Assembly: GCF_000316665.1 (NCBI RefSeq)
Contig: NC_019678.1
Coordinates: 2,046,001 to 2,110,000, forward strand
Length of the DNA stretch: 64,000 nt
Direction: 5' to 3'
Origin: Rivularia sp. PCC 7116
GTDB lineage: Bacteria > Cyanobacteriota > Cyanobacteriia > Cyanobacteriales > Nostocaceae
Part shown: positions 1 through 8,017 of the stretch, in pieces
Position numbering within the stretch: the first letter of the stretch is position 1
How the letters are laid out: each line of letters opens with the position of its first letter
The notes under the pieces: model-generated
What the model saw: the letters and a program-made list of their open reading frames with translations, nothing else
What the model was told of the DNA's origin: nothing
The model's database searches: none
Position numbers and translations under genes: made by a program

Positions 1-876
1 TGAAACTTCTCCCAATACCACTGGGGATAAGTGCTGTTTCAAAAAACTAGAGCGTATAAAATACTCAAGTTCCCCTCTACCAGCTATTATGATTGTAAAT
101 TTTTTAATTCCCAACTGTTCTTTTAATTTGGGTAAATATTTACAGTTAAACTGCCAATTTTTATCTGGAGAAAGCCGACCAAGAAAGAGAATTTTCACAC
201 TATTATCAATTCCCGATAAACCATAAAATTCTTGAAAAAATTGCGAACATTTCATGATTTCCGGATTTTCGACTAATGATGGTCCAATAACAGGAGCATA
301 ATTTACATTATCAATTCCCCACGATTTCAATCTTTGCTCAATAAACTGGCTGCCCACAAGTGTAATAGAGTACTGATTGTAGATCCATCGTGTCAACAAT
401 AAAAGCGCAGGTTTAACTAAGTTTGCCACCCACCGAGGCATATAATCCTGGATGTAATCAACAAAATTAGTACGATATGAAGCAATACAAAGTATATCGT
501 GGCGTTTAGCATAAGATAGAGCAGGTAGAGTAAATATAGTAGTCCACAGTCGCTCTGGTTCTTCTATTTGAATTATGTCGGGCTGAAATTCGCTCAAAGC
601 ATTCTCAATAATGGGTATTGATTTTTGTGTAGGATTTCTCTCCTGTTTTACTCCCATCCATTGTTTGCTAGGAAGGGGAACAACTTCTACATTGTCGAAA
701 ATACAACCAACATAGTCAGACCAATTAGGATAAATATCTTCTAATTCCGAATAGCTAGAAACTAAACATAAAGCCGAGTGACCTGCTTCAGATAACTTTT
801 TTATACGCTCAAATAAAGTAATACTAACTCCATCATGTGAAGGAAGAAAAGTACTACAAATGATAGCAATCTTCAT
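1..876 (-). CDS. Glycosyltransferase family 4 protein (C-terminus outside window)
   Basis: The minus-strand frame is open from the ATG at 874-876 to the window edge (292 codons). The N-terminus, MKIAIICSTFLPSHDGVSI, is the Rossmann opening of GT-B glycosyltransferases with the usual Gly-rich acceptor loop. A later stretch LFLGRLSPDKNW (nt about 150-200) marks the start of the nucleotide-sugar-binding Glycos_transf_1 domain. The donor-site E-x7-E motif would lie beyond the window, so the gene is partial only because of the cut. It probably transfers a sugar to a lipid or polysaccharide acceptor at the cytoplasmic membrane. It lies 145 bp downstream of the SDR gene on the same strand, so it could be the last gene of the lipid cluster and glycosylate its product. 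That link is inference from position. Confidence 0.8.
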   Translation of the reverse strand, partial: MKIAIICSTFLPSHDGVSITLFERIKKLSEAGHSALCLVSSYSELEDIYPNWSDYVGCIFDNVEVVPLPSKQWMGVKQERNPTQKSIPIIENALSEFQPDIIQIEEPERLWTTIFTLPALSYAKRHDILCIASYRTNFVDYIQDYMPRWVANLVKPALLLLTRWIYNQYSITLVGSQFIEQRLKSWGIDNVNYAPVIGPSLVENPEIMKCSQFFQEFYGLSGIDNSVKILFLGRLSPDKNWQFNCKYLPKLKEQLGIKKFTIIIAGRGELEYFIRSSFLKQHLSPVVLGEVS

Positions 877-1020
877 TATTTTTAGTTTTAGATAAGTTTA
901 TTAAGTAATAGGCAGTCTAAACCAAACTCTATAACAGCTTTTAGTAATAGTAAAAAACAAGCAAAATGGGAGCAAATTTTGAAATAAAAAGTACTGAATA
1001 ATCACCTTTCATCTCCTGTA

Positions 1021-1833
1021 CTAGCTACGTACTTTCTTGATAATTATATCAAAATACCAATTAATTATCGGGGCTATTAAACTATGCCAAACTCGTAATA
1101 ATTTAATTTTTAATCCTGGTGTAATTGCAAAATCTTTTCTCTTAATACCGCGTAAAATTACTCTTGCAACATTTTCAGCACTCCAAGTTTTAGCCGTACC
1201 TGTAATCAATTTTGTTTCAGCAGGTTTGGTCAAATTTTCTGTCGCTAACTGTGGAGTATCGGTGTCAGGAGGATAAACAATTGAAACATGAATTCCCAAG
1301 TTTTTTAGTTCTCCCCGCAATGACTCAGCTAATCCTCGTAAAGCGAATTTAGATGGACTATAAGGAGTATAGCCGTAAATACCAATTAATCCGGCAGCAG
1401 AAGATATAATGACGATATGTCCTCGCTGCTTCTGCATCATTGATGGTAAAACTGACTTAATTGCATAGAGAGTACCAAAATAATTGATTGCCATTGTGTC
1501 TTCAAACACTTTCAAGGAAAGTTCGTGAAAGTAACCTGGATAAGCTATTCCAGCAGAAGTAATTAATAATTCGGGTGTACCTATTTGCTCAATAGCTGTG
1601 CTAATTGCTTCCTCTATTTGAGCAAGGTTTTCTACCGATGCAGAAACAGAAATAATGCGTTGTTCTGGATATACTCTTGCTGCTTCTATTTCTGCTTTAG
1701 CTGCTGAGAGAATGTCTTGACGGCGAGCAATTATAGATATATGCGCTCCTTCTTTGGCTAACATAATTGCAGTTGCTTTACCAATACCACTAGAACCACC
1801 AGTGATAATTGCGTGTTTTTGATAAAATTTCAT
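1021..1833 (-). CDS. SDR-family oxidoreductase, 3-ketodihydrosphingosine-reductase-like
   Basis: 270 residues with the classical short-chain dehydrogenase layout: cofactor loop TGGSSGIGKA at 11-20, with ARR at 36-38 suggesting NADPH, the ITSAG strand at 91-95, and catalytic Ser144/145, Tyr158 and Lys162 (YSPSK). The C-terminal 30 residues are hydrophobic with aromatic residues (around residues 240-265), as in membrane-associated KDSR/FVT1 proteins that reduce 3-ketosphinganine. The gene ends with TAG at 1021-1023. It starts 31 bp downstream of an alpha-oxoamine synthase gene on the same strand, which is the natural source of a 2-amino-3-ketone substrate. I infer that it reduces the ketone of that condensation product to an alcohol. 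The family is secure; the substrate is inferred from sequence flavour and neighbour. Confidence 0.85.
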   Translation of the reverse strand: MKFYQKHAIITGGSSGIGKATAIMLAKEGAHISIIARRQDILSAAKAEIEAARVYPEQRIISVSASVENLAQIEEAISTAIEQIGTPELLITSAGIAYPGYFHELSLKVFEDTMAINYFGTLYAIKSVLPSMMQKQRGHIVIISSAAGLIGIYGYTPYSPSKFALRGLAESLRGELKNLGIHVSIVYPPDTDTPQLATENLTKPAETKLITGTAKTWSAENVARVILRGIKRKDFAITPGLKIKLLRVWHSLIAPIINWYFDIIIKKVRS

Positions 1834-1864
1834 TTTAGGTTCCGAAGCTTAATTTTATAAAAAT

Positions 1865-4159
1865 CTAGTTTTGCAGCTTTTTTAGCTCTTTAATAAGAGC
1901 GTCTACAGTAAACTTAATTTGTTCTTCTGTATGCTTGGAAGTTATAAAAAAACGCAACCGAGCCATATTTTCTGGTACTGATGGGTAAATCATTGGCTGA
2001 ACATTAATACCACGCCGAAATAAAGCTTGAGAAAGTTTAATACACTTTAATGAATCACCAATAATAATAGGAATTATTGGCGTATTTTGACTAAATCCAG
2101 TATTTAGTTGGTATTTTTGTGCGAGTTCTAGAAATAGCTTTGCTCTGGCATGTAAGTTTACTATACGCTCTGGTTGGGCTTTGAGGAATTGAATTGCTGC
2201 CAATGCTGCTGCTGTATTTGCAGGAGACATCCCTACACTATAAATAAATCCTGGAGCGGTATATTTGAGGTATTCAATTAAAGCACTATTACCTGCTATA
2301 TATCCACCACAACTAGCAAAGGATTTACTAAGAGTTCCCATCCATATATCTACATCATTAGGATTTATTCCATAATATTCGCCAATTCCACGACCTTGTT
2401 TTCCTAGTACACCAATTGAGTGAGCCTCATCAATCATTAAAAAAACTTTATGATGCTTTTTCACCTCAATAAATTTGGGTAGATCGGGAATATCACCATC
2501 AGCGCTATAAATACCCTCAATTACAATTAATACCTGTTGAAAATTGTGTCTATGAGTTGCTAATAAATTGTCTAATGCTTGCCAGTTATTATGAGTAAAA
2601 GGAAGTATTTTTGCCCCTGAGAAAGAACAACCTTCTGAGATACTATTATGACTTAGAGAATCACATAAAATTAAATCTTTATCACCAAATAAATGACTAA
2701 TTGTAGTAACATTTGTTGCGTGTCCTCCCACGAAAACTATGCTGTCAGAGACTCCTATGAGATTCGCAATTTCCCTCTCTAATTGACGATGTATGGGTTT
2801 TTCTCCAGATATTATGCGACTTGCGGAGACAGAAGTCCCGTACAAATCAATTGATTCTTTCACAAATGAGTTGACTTTAGCATCACCAGATAATCCTAAA
2901 TAGTTGTAACTTGAGTAATTGATAAATTCTTTTCCATCAATTACAGTAGTATCGCTACTTGTATTTTCATTTACTTTAAAATATGGGTTACCACCACCTT
3001 CAATAACCTCTAATTTATGAATTTCTTGTTTTAAATTAAGATAATTTTTATTCAAACTAAAATTATAGTATTCAGGCAAAATATCTATTGCTTGTTGTTT
3101 TCTATTCAGTATATTATCTGGTAATTTTTCTGATGTAGATTTCTGATTAAATAAATATTTTGCGAGGGATTCAATATTTGAATAATCCCAAATTATTGTA
3201 GGTGAAATTTCACTCTTTAAAGATTTTCTTATATCTTCTACTAAACTCACTGCGGTTACAGAATCAAGACCATATCTAAAAAATGATTTATTTTTATCAA
3301 TATGTTCAATTTCTATTGCTAATTTATTACTTATCCATATTTTTAGCCAATTTTCAATTGATAATAAGTTTTCTACTGCTGTTAGATTGCTAGTACTTTC
3401 ATCCACATATTGATCGAGTTGCTCTTTTAAGACTTTTAAAAAAGATGCTGAGTCATTTTTCAGAAAAAAATGATCGCCCTCAAACATTTCTAGCTTGAAA
3501 GAATTATGTGTCTGGTAACGCCAATCGTTAAGTTCATTTTGACTAACTATCGAGTCTTCCGTACCTCCAAATGCAGAGATTGGGCAATCAAGGGGTTCCC
3601 CGATGCAGTATTGATAGGTATCACCAAGTACAGCGTCTGCTCGTATTGGAGGTAAAAAAAGATTCATTAATTTAGGATTTGTGAGAATTTCCACCGGAGT
3701 ACTATTACCACGGCGCATTTTTTCTATAAACTCATTGTCCGGTAAATTATAAGAAGGAGTTCCAGATGCAGGCAATTGAGGAGCACGACAACTGATAATA
3801 AACAAATGAATGGGACCAGGTTTTAATTGTCTACGAAGTTCACGAGTGACCTCAAAGCAAACCAGACCTCCTAAACTATGACCGAAGAAAGCAAAAGGCT
3901 TATCCATGTATGGAAGAAGCTCTTCTACAATTGCATTCACAAGGGGTTTCATTTGAGTATACGGAAGTTCTTTAAGCCGACTACCCCGTCCAGGAGGCTG
4001 AATCACACATAACTCAATTGTTTCCGAAAGTTCTTTGTGCCAGTCCCTAAATAATTGTGGTCCAGAACCGCCATGGGGAAAGCAGAATAAGCGAATACGC
4101 GCTTGGGGGTTTGCTTGATAAGAAACTAGCCATGGGTTGTGAGCAACATAATTTACCAT
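1865..4159 (-). CDS. Thioesterase-ACP-alpha-oxoamine synthase fusion
   Basis: 764 residues in three domains. Residues 20-250 are a type II thioesterase (GrsT-like) with PHGGSG at 28-33, nucleophile Ser95 in GHSLG and His230 in GDHFF. Residues 268-340 are an acyl carrier domain with the phosphopantetheine site Ser300 in YGLDSV. Residues 380-762 are a PLP-dependent alpha-oxoamine synthase (KBL/AONS/serine palmitoyltransferase family) with IDEAHS at 576-581 and the PLP lysine Lys612 in TLSKSF. Such enzymes decarboxylatively condense an acyl thioester with Gly, Ala or Ser. Having ACP and AOS in one chain implies the acyl group is presented in cis; the N-terminal thioesterase may edit or release it. 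The adjacent KDSR-like SDR supports a sphingoid-like amino alcohol product. AOS domains fused to ACPs are known (for example PigH), but this TE-first order is unusual to me. No catalytic residue is missing. Confidence 0.88.
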   Translation of the reverse strand: MVNYVAHNPWLVSYQANPQARIRLFCFPHGGSGPQLFRDWHKELSETIELCVIQPPGRGSRLKELPYTQMKPLVNAIVEELLPYMDKPFAFFGHSLGGLVCFEVTRELRRQLKPGPIHLFIISCRAPQLPASGTPSYNLPDNEFIEKMRRGNSTPVEILTNPKLMNLFLPPIRADAVLGDTYQYCIGEPLDCPISAFGGTEDSIVSQNELNDWRYQTHNSFKLEMFEGDHFFLKNDSASFLKVLKEQLDQYVDESTSNLTAVENLLSIENWLKIWISNKLAIEIEHIDKNKSFFRYGLDSVTAVSLVEDIRKSLKSEISPTIIWDYSNIESLAKYLFNQKSTSEKLPDNILNRKQQAIDILPEYYNFSLNKNYLNLKQEIHKLEVIEGGGNPYFKVNENTSSDTTVIDGKEFINYSSYNYLGLSGDAKVNSFVKESIDLYGTSVSASRIISGEKPIHRQLEREIANLIGVSDSIVFVGGHATNVTTISHLFGDKDLILCDSLSHNSISEGCSFSGAKILPFTHNNWQALDNLLATHRHNFQQVLIVIEGIYSADGDIPDLPKFIEVKKHHKVFLMIDEAHSIGVLGKQGRGIGEYYGINPNDVDIWMGTLSKSFASCGGYIAGNSALIEYLKYTAPGFIYSVGMSPANTAAALAAIQFLKAQPERIVNLHARAKLFLELAQKYQLNTGFSQNTPIIPIIIGDSLKCIKLSQALFRRGINVQPMIYPSVPENMARLRFFITSKHTEEQIKFTVDALIKELKKLQN

Positions 4160-4899
4160 CTGTTATTTCTCAGATACTTAGATAATTGTAGTTTTATCAA
4201 CGACGGGCTTAAAAGCGCCCGTGCTACATCCCCTCGCTAGTTTAGAGGTACTGTAGTCTTGAGAGGGTATTTATAAAATAAATATCCTATACGGAAAAAT
4301 CGCTGATTTAGTAGATTGAGGGGCGTTGTAAAGGTTAGATTCAAGTTGTTTGTTAGATTTTAATTTTAAATTAGCTCGTAATCGAGAAGAAGTAGGGAAG
4401 AAAAATGCATTTTATTTTTCTTTGTATTTTGAAAATATTTTCAGAAAATTTGATAAATTCGGTTAATTCCTAGGTTTACCTTCAAAAAACGTTAGCATAT
4501 TTTCATTGTCAGAAGATATTAACTCATAATAAGTTGTTTTAAATTATGCATTCATGTGTATGCTATAGTGCGGGATGTGCGTTTATATATGCTAAAATCG
4601 AGCAAATTATAGAACAAAAGTCTTAGTTCATCCCAAACAAAGTTAGTTTCAAATATTACCTACTGAAGTTGGATATCGATAGGGTGGACGAGAATATGTC
4701 TGTAATTGCACCACGTTGATTGCATATCTATTTTGATGTCTTAGTTGAGACTGGAAGCGTTCGCAAGACTTACAGTGCTAAGGTTCAGCATCATGCTTGT
4801 AAAAATGCATTTCTCAATGGTAGTTTGAACGTATTACATAAATTACAAAAATTGAAATAGCTGTGTAACTTGAAGATGTCAAATTGAGGGTTGTTTTTG
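4160..4899. promoter_or_regulatory. 740-bp divergent intergenic region of the lipid cluster
   Basis: This AT-rich gap separates the minus-strand fusion gene from the plus-strand desaturase, so it should carry promoters for both arms. A hairpin-forming dispersed phrase (CGGGC at 4204-4208 pairing with GCCCG at 4217-4221) lies near the fusion gene; similar phrases recur elsewhere in the window and look like cyanobacterial interspersed repeats. No coding frame of note is visible. A GAGGG Shine-Dalgarno at about 4886-4890 serves the desaturase. I cannot assign promoter boxes reliably. Confidence 0.5.
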
Positions 4900-5841
4900 A
4901 TGCAATTGGATAACACTACAGTAGTCAAGCATAGAAAGACTATAGCTGTTGACAGTAGACTGAAAAGTATACGACTATTTCATGTGTTACTCATCACCTT
5001 GATACCTTTGATGGGGTTTTTCATAACCCTAATTTTGGTGATGGCAGGAAATCTTATCGAACCTTTAGATATAGGACTTTTCTTAGGTATGTGGTTTGTA
5101 AGTGGAACTGGTATTACAGTGGGCTTTCACCGCCACTTTGCCCACCATAGCTTCAAAACCAGCAAACCTTTAAGAATTGTTCTAGCAATTATGGGTTGTA
5201 TGGCTGCACAAGGACCTGTAATTTATTGGGTTTCGCTACACAGAAGACATCATGAAAACAGCGACCAAGTTGGAGATCCTCATTCACCCCACTTAGAGAA
5301 AGAAAGCATTTTACAACTATTTCGGGGTCTATGGTATGCCCATATTGGCTGGATGTTCAACCATGAATTTCCCAATCCATTTAACTATACTCCAGACCTT
5401 GTTGGAGACAAAACTATTTCTTGGGTGGATCGGCTTTACTTTTTCTGGCTTTTTCTGGGATTAGCTATCCCCACTTTTATGGGAGGTGTAATCAAGGGGT
5501 CTTGGAGCGGAGCATTTGACGGATTTCTTTGGGGAGGACTTGTAAGATTGTTTTTTACTGAAAACTTTATTTGGAGTATCAATTCCATTACTCATGTTTA
5601 TGGTCATCGTTGGTTTAATACCAATGAGCAAAGTAGAAACAATATTTGGTTAGCCATCCCCACTATTGGAGAAGCTTGGCATAACAACCATCATGCTTTT
5701 CCCAAATCTGCGAAGTTTGGGTTGAAATGGTGGCAAATTGATTTGGGTTACTGGTTCATCCGCATCCTTGAAATGTTTGGTTTGGTTTGGGATGTCCAAG
5801 TTCCTACTGTAGGAATGATAGAGGCTAAAAAAATAGCGTAG
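4900..5841 (+). CDS. Membrane fatty acid desaturase (DesC/acyl-CoA desaturase family)
   Basis: 313 residues from the ATG at 4900, chosen over the TTG at 4891 because of GAGGG about 9 nt upstream. All three histidine boxes of the di-iron desaturases are present: HRHFAHH near residue 77, HRRHH near 114 and HNNHHAFP near 261. Two pairs of hydrophobic helices flank them. Family members introduce a double bond (or, in JamB-like members, a terminal triple bond) into acyl lipid, acyl-CoA or acyl-ACP using O2 and ferredoxin. An ACP gene follows 45 bp downstream and a FAAL is nearby, so an acyl-ACP substrate is likely. Which bond is formed cannot be read from the sequence. It is the first gene of the plus-strand unit desaturase-ACP-Cfa-methyltransferase. 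Confidence 0.9.
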   Translation: MQLDNTTVVKHRKTIAVDSRLKSIRLFHVLLITLIPLMGFFITLILVMAGNLIEPLDIGLFLGMWFVSGTGITVGFHRHFAHHSFKTSKPLRIVLAIMGCMAAQGPVIYWVSLHRRHHENSDQVGDPHSPHLEKESILQLFRGLWYAHIGWMFNHEFPNPFNYTPDLVGDKTISWVDRLYFFWLFLGLAIPTFMGGVIKGSWSGAFDGFLWGGLVRLFFTENFIWSINSITHVYGHRWFNTNEQSRNNIWLAIPTIGEAWHNNHHAFPKSAKFGLKWWQIDLGYWFIRILEMFGLVWDVQVPTVGMIEAKKIA

Positions 5842-5886
5842 TTTTATTTTGGTCAATTTATAGGACAAACTGAGGAGATTTAAGGG

Positions 5887-6213
5887 ATGGAAATCAAAGC
5901 TACTCAAATGCATCAGTTAAATACTGCTTACGAAAGTCAAAAAGAAAATACTCAAGAAGATGCTAATCATCCTAAAACAGCAGCAGATATTCAGGAATGG
6001 TTAGTTTCCTATCTAACAGTGTCTTTGGAAATTGAACTGGAGAATGTAGATCGGACAATTCCCTTTGAACACTATGGTCTGGATTCCTTAAAAGCTTTAG
6101 CACTAACGGGTGATTTGGAAGATTGGCTCGGATATGAAGTCGATCCAACTCTCATGTACGACAGCCACACGATAGAAACTCTAGCACAGCATTTAGTAGA
6201 AGAGTATGAATAG
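5887..6213 (+). CDS. Stand-alone acyl carrier protein
   Basis: 108 residues. The first 30 or so are polar and disordered-looking; the four-helix carrier domain follows, with the phosphopantetheine attachment Ser67 in HYGLDSLKAL. The sequence resembles carrier domains that partner FAALs and polyketide enzymes more than housekeeping AcpP. A good GAGGAG ribosome site lies just upstream of the ATG at 5887. The stop overlaps the start of the next gene by 8 bp, so the two are translationally coupled. It probably carries the fatty acyl chain loaded by the FAAL at 8018-9718 while the desaturase and the Cfa-like enzyme act on it (inference). Confidence 0.9.
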   Translation: MEIKATQMHQLNTAYESQKENTQEDANHPKTAADIQEWLVSYLTVSLEIELENVDRTIPFEHYGLDSLKALALTGDLEDWLGYEVDPTLMYDSHTIETLAQHLVEEYE

Positions 6214-7123
6214 ATTGATACATAAAAATTCCGAGGTATCTACTCAGGCTATGGAGCAAGATTACAAGGGCACATCGGCTGAGGCTATCCAGTATCATTA
6301 CGACGATGGTAATGATTTTTTCAGAATCTGGTTAGATAATACTATGGCTTATACCTGTGCTATGTGGGAAAAAGAAGAAGGGCTTGAAGCTTTAGAAACA
6401 GCCCAAATCCGAAAACTGGATTTCCATATTAACCAAGCAAAAGCCAAGGGAGCTAAACGAGTTTTAGATATTGGCTGTGGTTGGGGTTCGCTCTTAAAAC
6501 GCTTGGTAGAAGTACATGGTGTTGAAAAAGCAGTTGGTGTAACCTTGAGTAAAGCTCAGATAGAGCAGGTTGAATCTTTCAAAAACCCTGGGATCGAGGT
6601 TTATTTGGAAAATTGGGCAGATCATCATCCTGAAGAACCTTATGATGCTATTTTGGGGATCGAAGTACTCGAACATGTTGTCCAGGTAAAACTACCTGAA
6701 ACCGAGAAAGTAAAGGCTTATCGAAATTTCTTCGAGCGCTGCCACAAATGGTTGAAGCCTGGAGGTTGGATGTCTTTGCAAACCATAGTATATGACAACA
6801 TGCGCCCAGAAAACTTCAGTGAGTTTCTGACTACTGAAGTATTTCCAGAGTCAGATCATGCCACACTCGCAGAGCTTGTTAAAGCCAGGGAAAGACTTTT
6901 CGAGATTGTTACGATTCGGAATGACCGGCAAGACTACGAACTTACCTGCAAAGCTTGGCTTTCAAGACTCAAGGAAAATCGTACTGCTGCAATCAATCTT
7001 GTCGGCTCTGAAGTAGTTGCCCGTTATGAAAAATATCTCAAGTTTTGCATGATTGGTTTCCACACTGGAAGTATTAACCTGGCGCGGATTACAATGCGTC
7101 GCATTGACAAGCCATGTAAGTAA
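6206..7123 (+). CDS. Cyclopropane-fatty-acyl-phospholipid synthase-like methyltransferase
   Basis: 305 residues. It shows the CfaS/mycolic-acid cyclopropane synthase signature: an N-terminal YHYDDGNDFFRIWLD segment, AYTCAMW, the SAM-binding loop VLDIGCGWGSL and the C-terminal GFHTGSINLARITM. Known members transfer a methyl or methylene group from SAM to a double bond of an acyl chain, giving a cyclopropane, a methyl branch or a methoxy function. The substrate would be the olefin made by the upstream desaturase, probably on the ACP whose gene overlaps this one by 8 bp. At about 300 residues it is close to mycobacterial CmaA-type enzymes rather than the roughly 380-residue E. coli Cfa, which has an extra N-terminal domain. 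That favours acyl-ACP over phospholipid (inference). Confidence 0.88.
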   Translation: MNRLIHKNSEVSTQAMEQDYKGTSAEAIQYHYDDGNDFFRIWLDNTMAYTCAMWEKEEGLEALETAQIRKLDFHINQAKAKGAKRVLDIGCGWGSLLKRLVEVHGVEKAVGVTLSKAQIEQVESFKNPGIEVYLENWADHHPEEPYDAILGIEVLEHVVQVKLPETEKVKAYRNFFERCHKWLKPGGWMSLQTIVYDNMRPENFSEFLTTEVFPESDHATLAELVKARERLFEIVTIRNDRQDYELTCKAWLSRLKENRTAAINLVGSEVVARYEKYLKFCMIGFHTGSINLARITMRRIDKPCK

Positions 7124-7175
7124 ACGTAAAGTTCGCTATCCAATAGCCAAAAAAATCACAACCAATCACAATCAA

Positions 7176-7982
7176 ATGTTACAAAAATTATTAATTTATT
7201 TACTTGATTCTCCGTTCAAAAAATATTTTTATTTAATTTTGTATAACTTATTGACATCAGCGGTTAAAAACAAGCAAGTTACATTCATGAATTACGGATA
7301 TGTCGATTTGTCTCCTGATGTTAACAATTTAGAATTAAGTGCGGAGGAGCGGGAAGAAATTTATTGCGCTCAACTTTACCACCATGTTGCAAATGCTGTT
7401 CCTTTAAACGGATGTGATGTTCTCGAAGTTGGGTGTGGTCGTGGTGGTGGCTCTTCCTATATTATGCGCTCTTTGGAACCAAAAACCATGACTGGGATTG
7501 ATTTTTCAGAAAAAAATATCGCTTTTTGCCAAAAGCTGGATGTGATTTCAGGGCTAAATTTTTGTGTTGGAGATGCAGAACTATTACCATTTACAGACTC
7601 TTCATTTGATGTGGTTGTAAATATCGAATCATCTCATTGCTATGCTGCCGTTGAAAAATGTTTTGATGAAGTATTTAGAGTAATTCGTCCTCGTGGTTAC
7701 TTTTTATTTGCTGATTTTCGTCCCAGTAATGTAATTGACAATATTCGGAAATCATTAGAAATATCTGGTTTCAAAGTTATTAAAGATGGGTTAATTACAG
7801 AAAATGTTCTGAAAGCAATGGATTTAGATAACACAAGAAGATTAACTGTGATTAGCCAAGATATTCCTAAGTATCTTCAGGGTATCGCCCGATGGTTTGC
7901 AGAATCAAAAGATTCTCCTATTTATGAAGAATTTAAAAATCGAAAATCTGAATATTTTTGCTATGTTTTACAAAAACCTTAG
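7176..7982 (+). CDS. Class I SAM-dependent methyltransferase, phthiotriolone-methyltransferase-like
   Basis: 268 residues from the ATG at 7176. The frame is open from 7053, but the extra N-terminus overlaps the preceding gene and has no family similarity. The methyltransferase core has SAM loop VLEVGCGRGGGSSY, acidic GIDFS and a post-I motif GDAELLPF. The preceding MNYGY plus the IESSHCY segment are typical of the phthiotriolone/phenolphthiotriolone dimycocerosate methyltransferases and cyanobacterial relatives that O-methylate lipids. It follows the Cfa-like gene by 52 bp on the same strand and is the last gene of this arm. Likely role: O-, N- or C-methylation of the cluster's lipid. The acceptor atom is unknown. 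Confidence 0.82.
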   Translation: MLQKLLIYLLDSPFKKYFYLILYNLLTSAVKNKQVTFMNYGYVDLSPDVNNLELSAEEREEIYCAQLYHHVANAVPLNGCDVLEVGCGRGGGSSYIMRSLEPKTMTGIDFSEKNIAFCQKLDVISGLNFCVGDAELLPFTDSSFDVVVNIESSHCYAAVEKCFDEVFRVIRPRGYFLFADFRPSNVIDNIRKSLEISGFKVIKDGLITENVLKAMDLDNTRRLTVISQDIPKYLQGIARWFAESKDSPIYEEFKNRKSEYFCYVLQKP

Positions 7983-8017
7983 AGGATATCTGGAAGAATT
8001 AAAATATATTTAATTAC

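Noticed and set aside
7053-7175. Translational overlap or frameshift fusion of the Cfa-like and second methyltransferase genes
   Set aside because: The open frame upstream of 7176 is a chance extension inside the Cfa-like gene; the conserved protein starts at the ATG at 7176.
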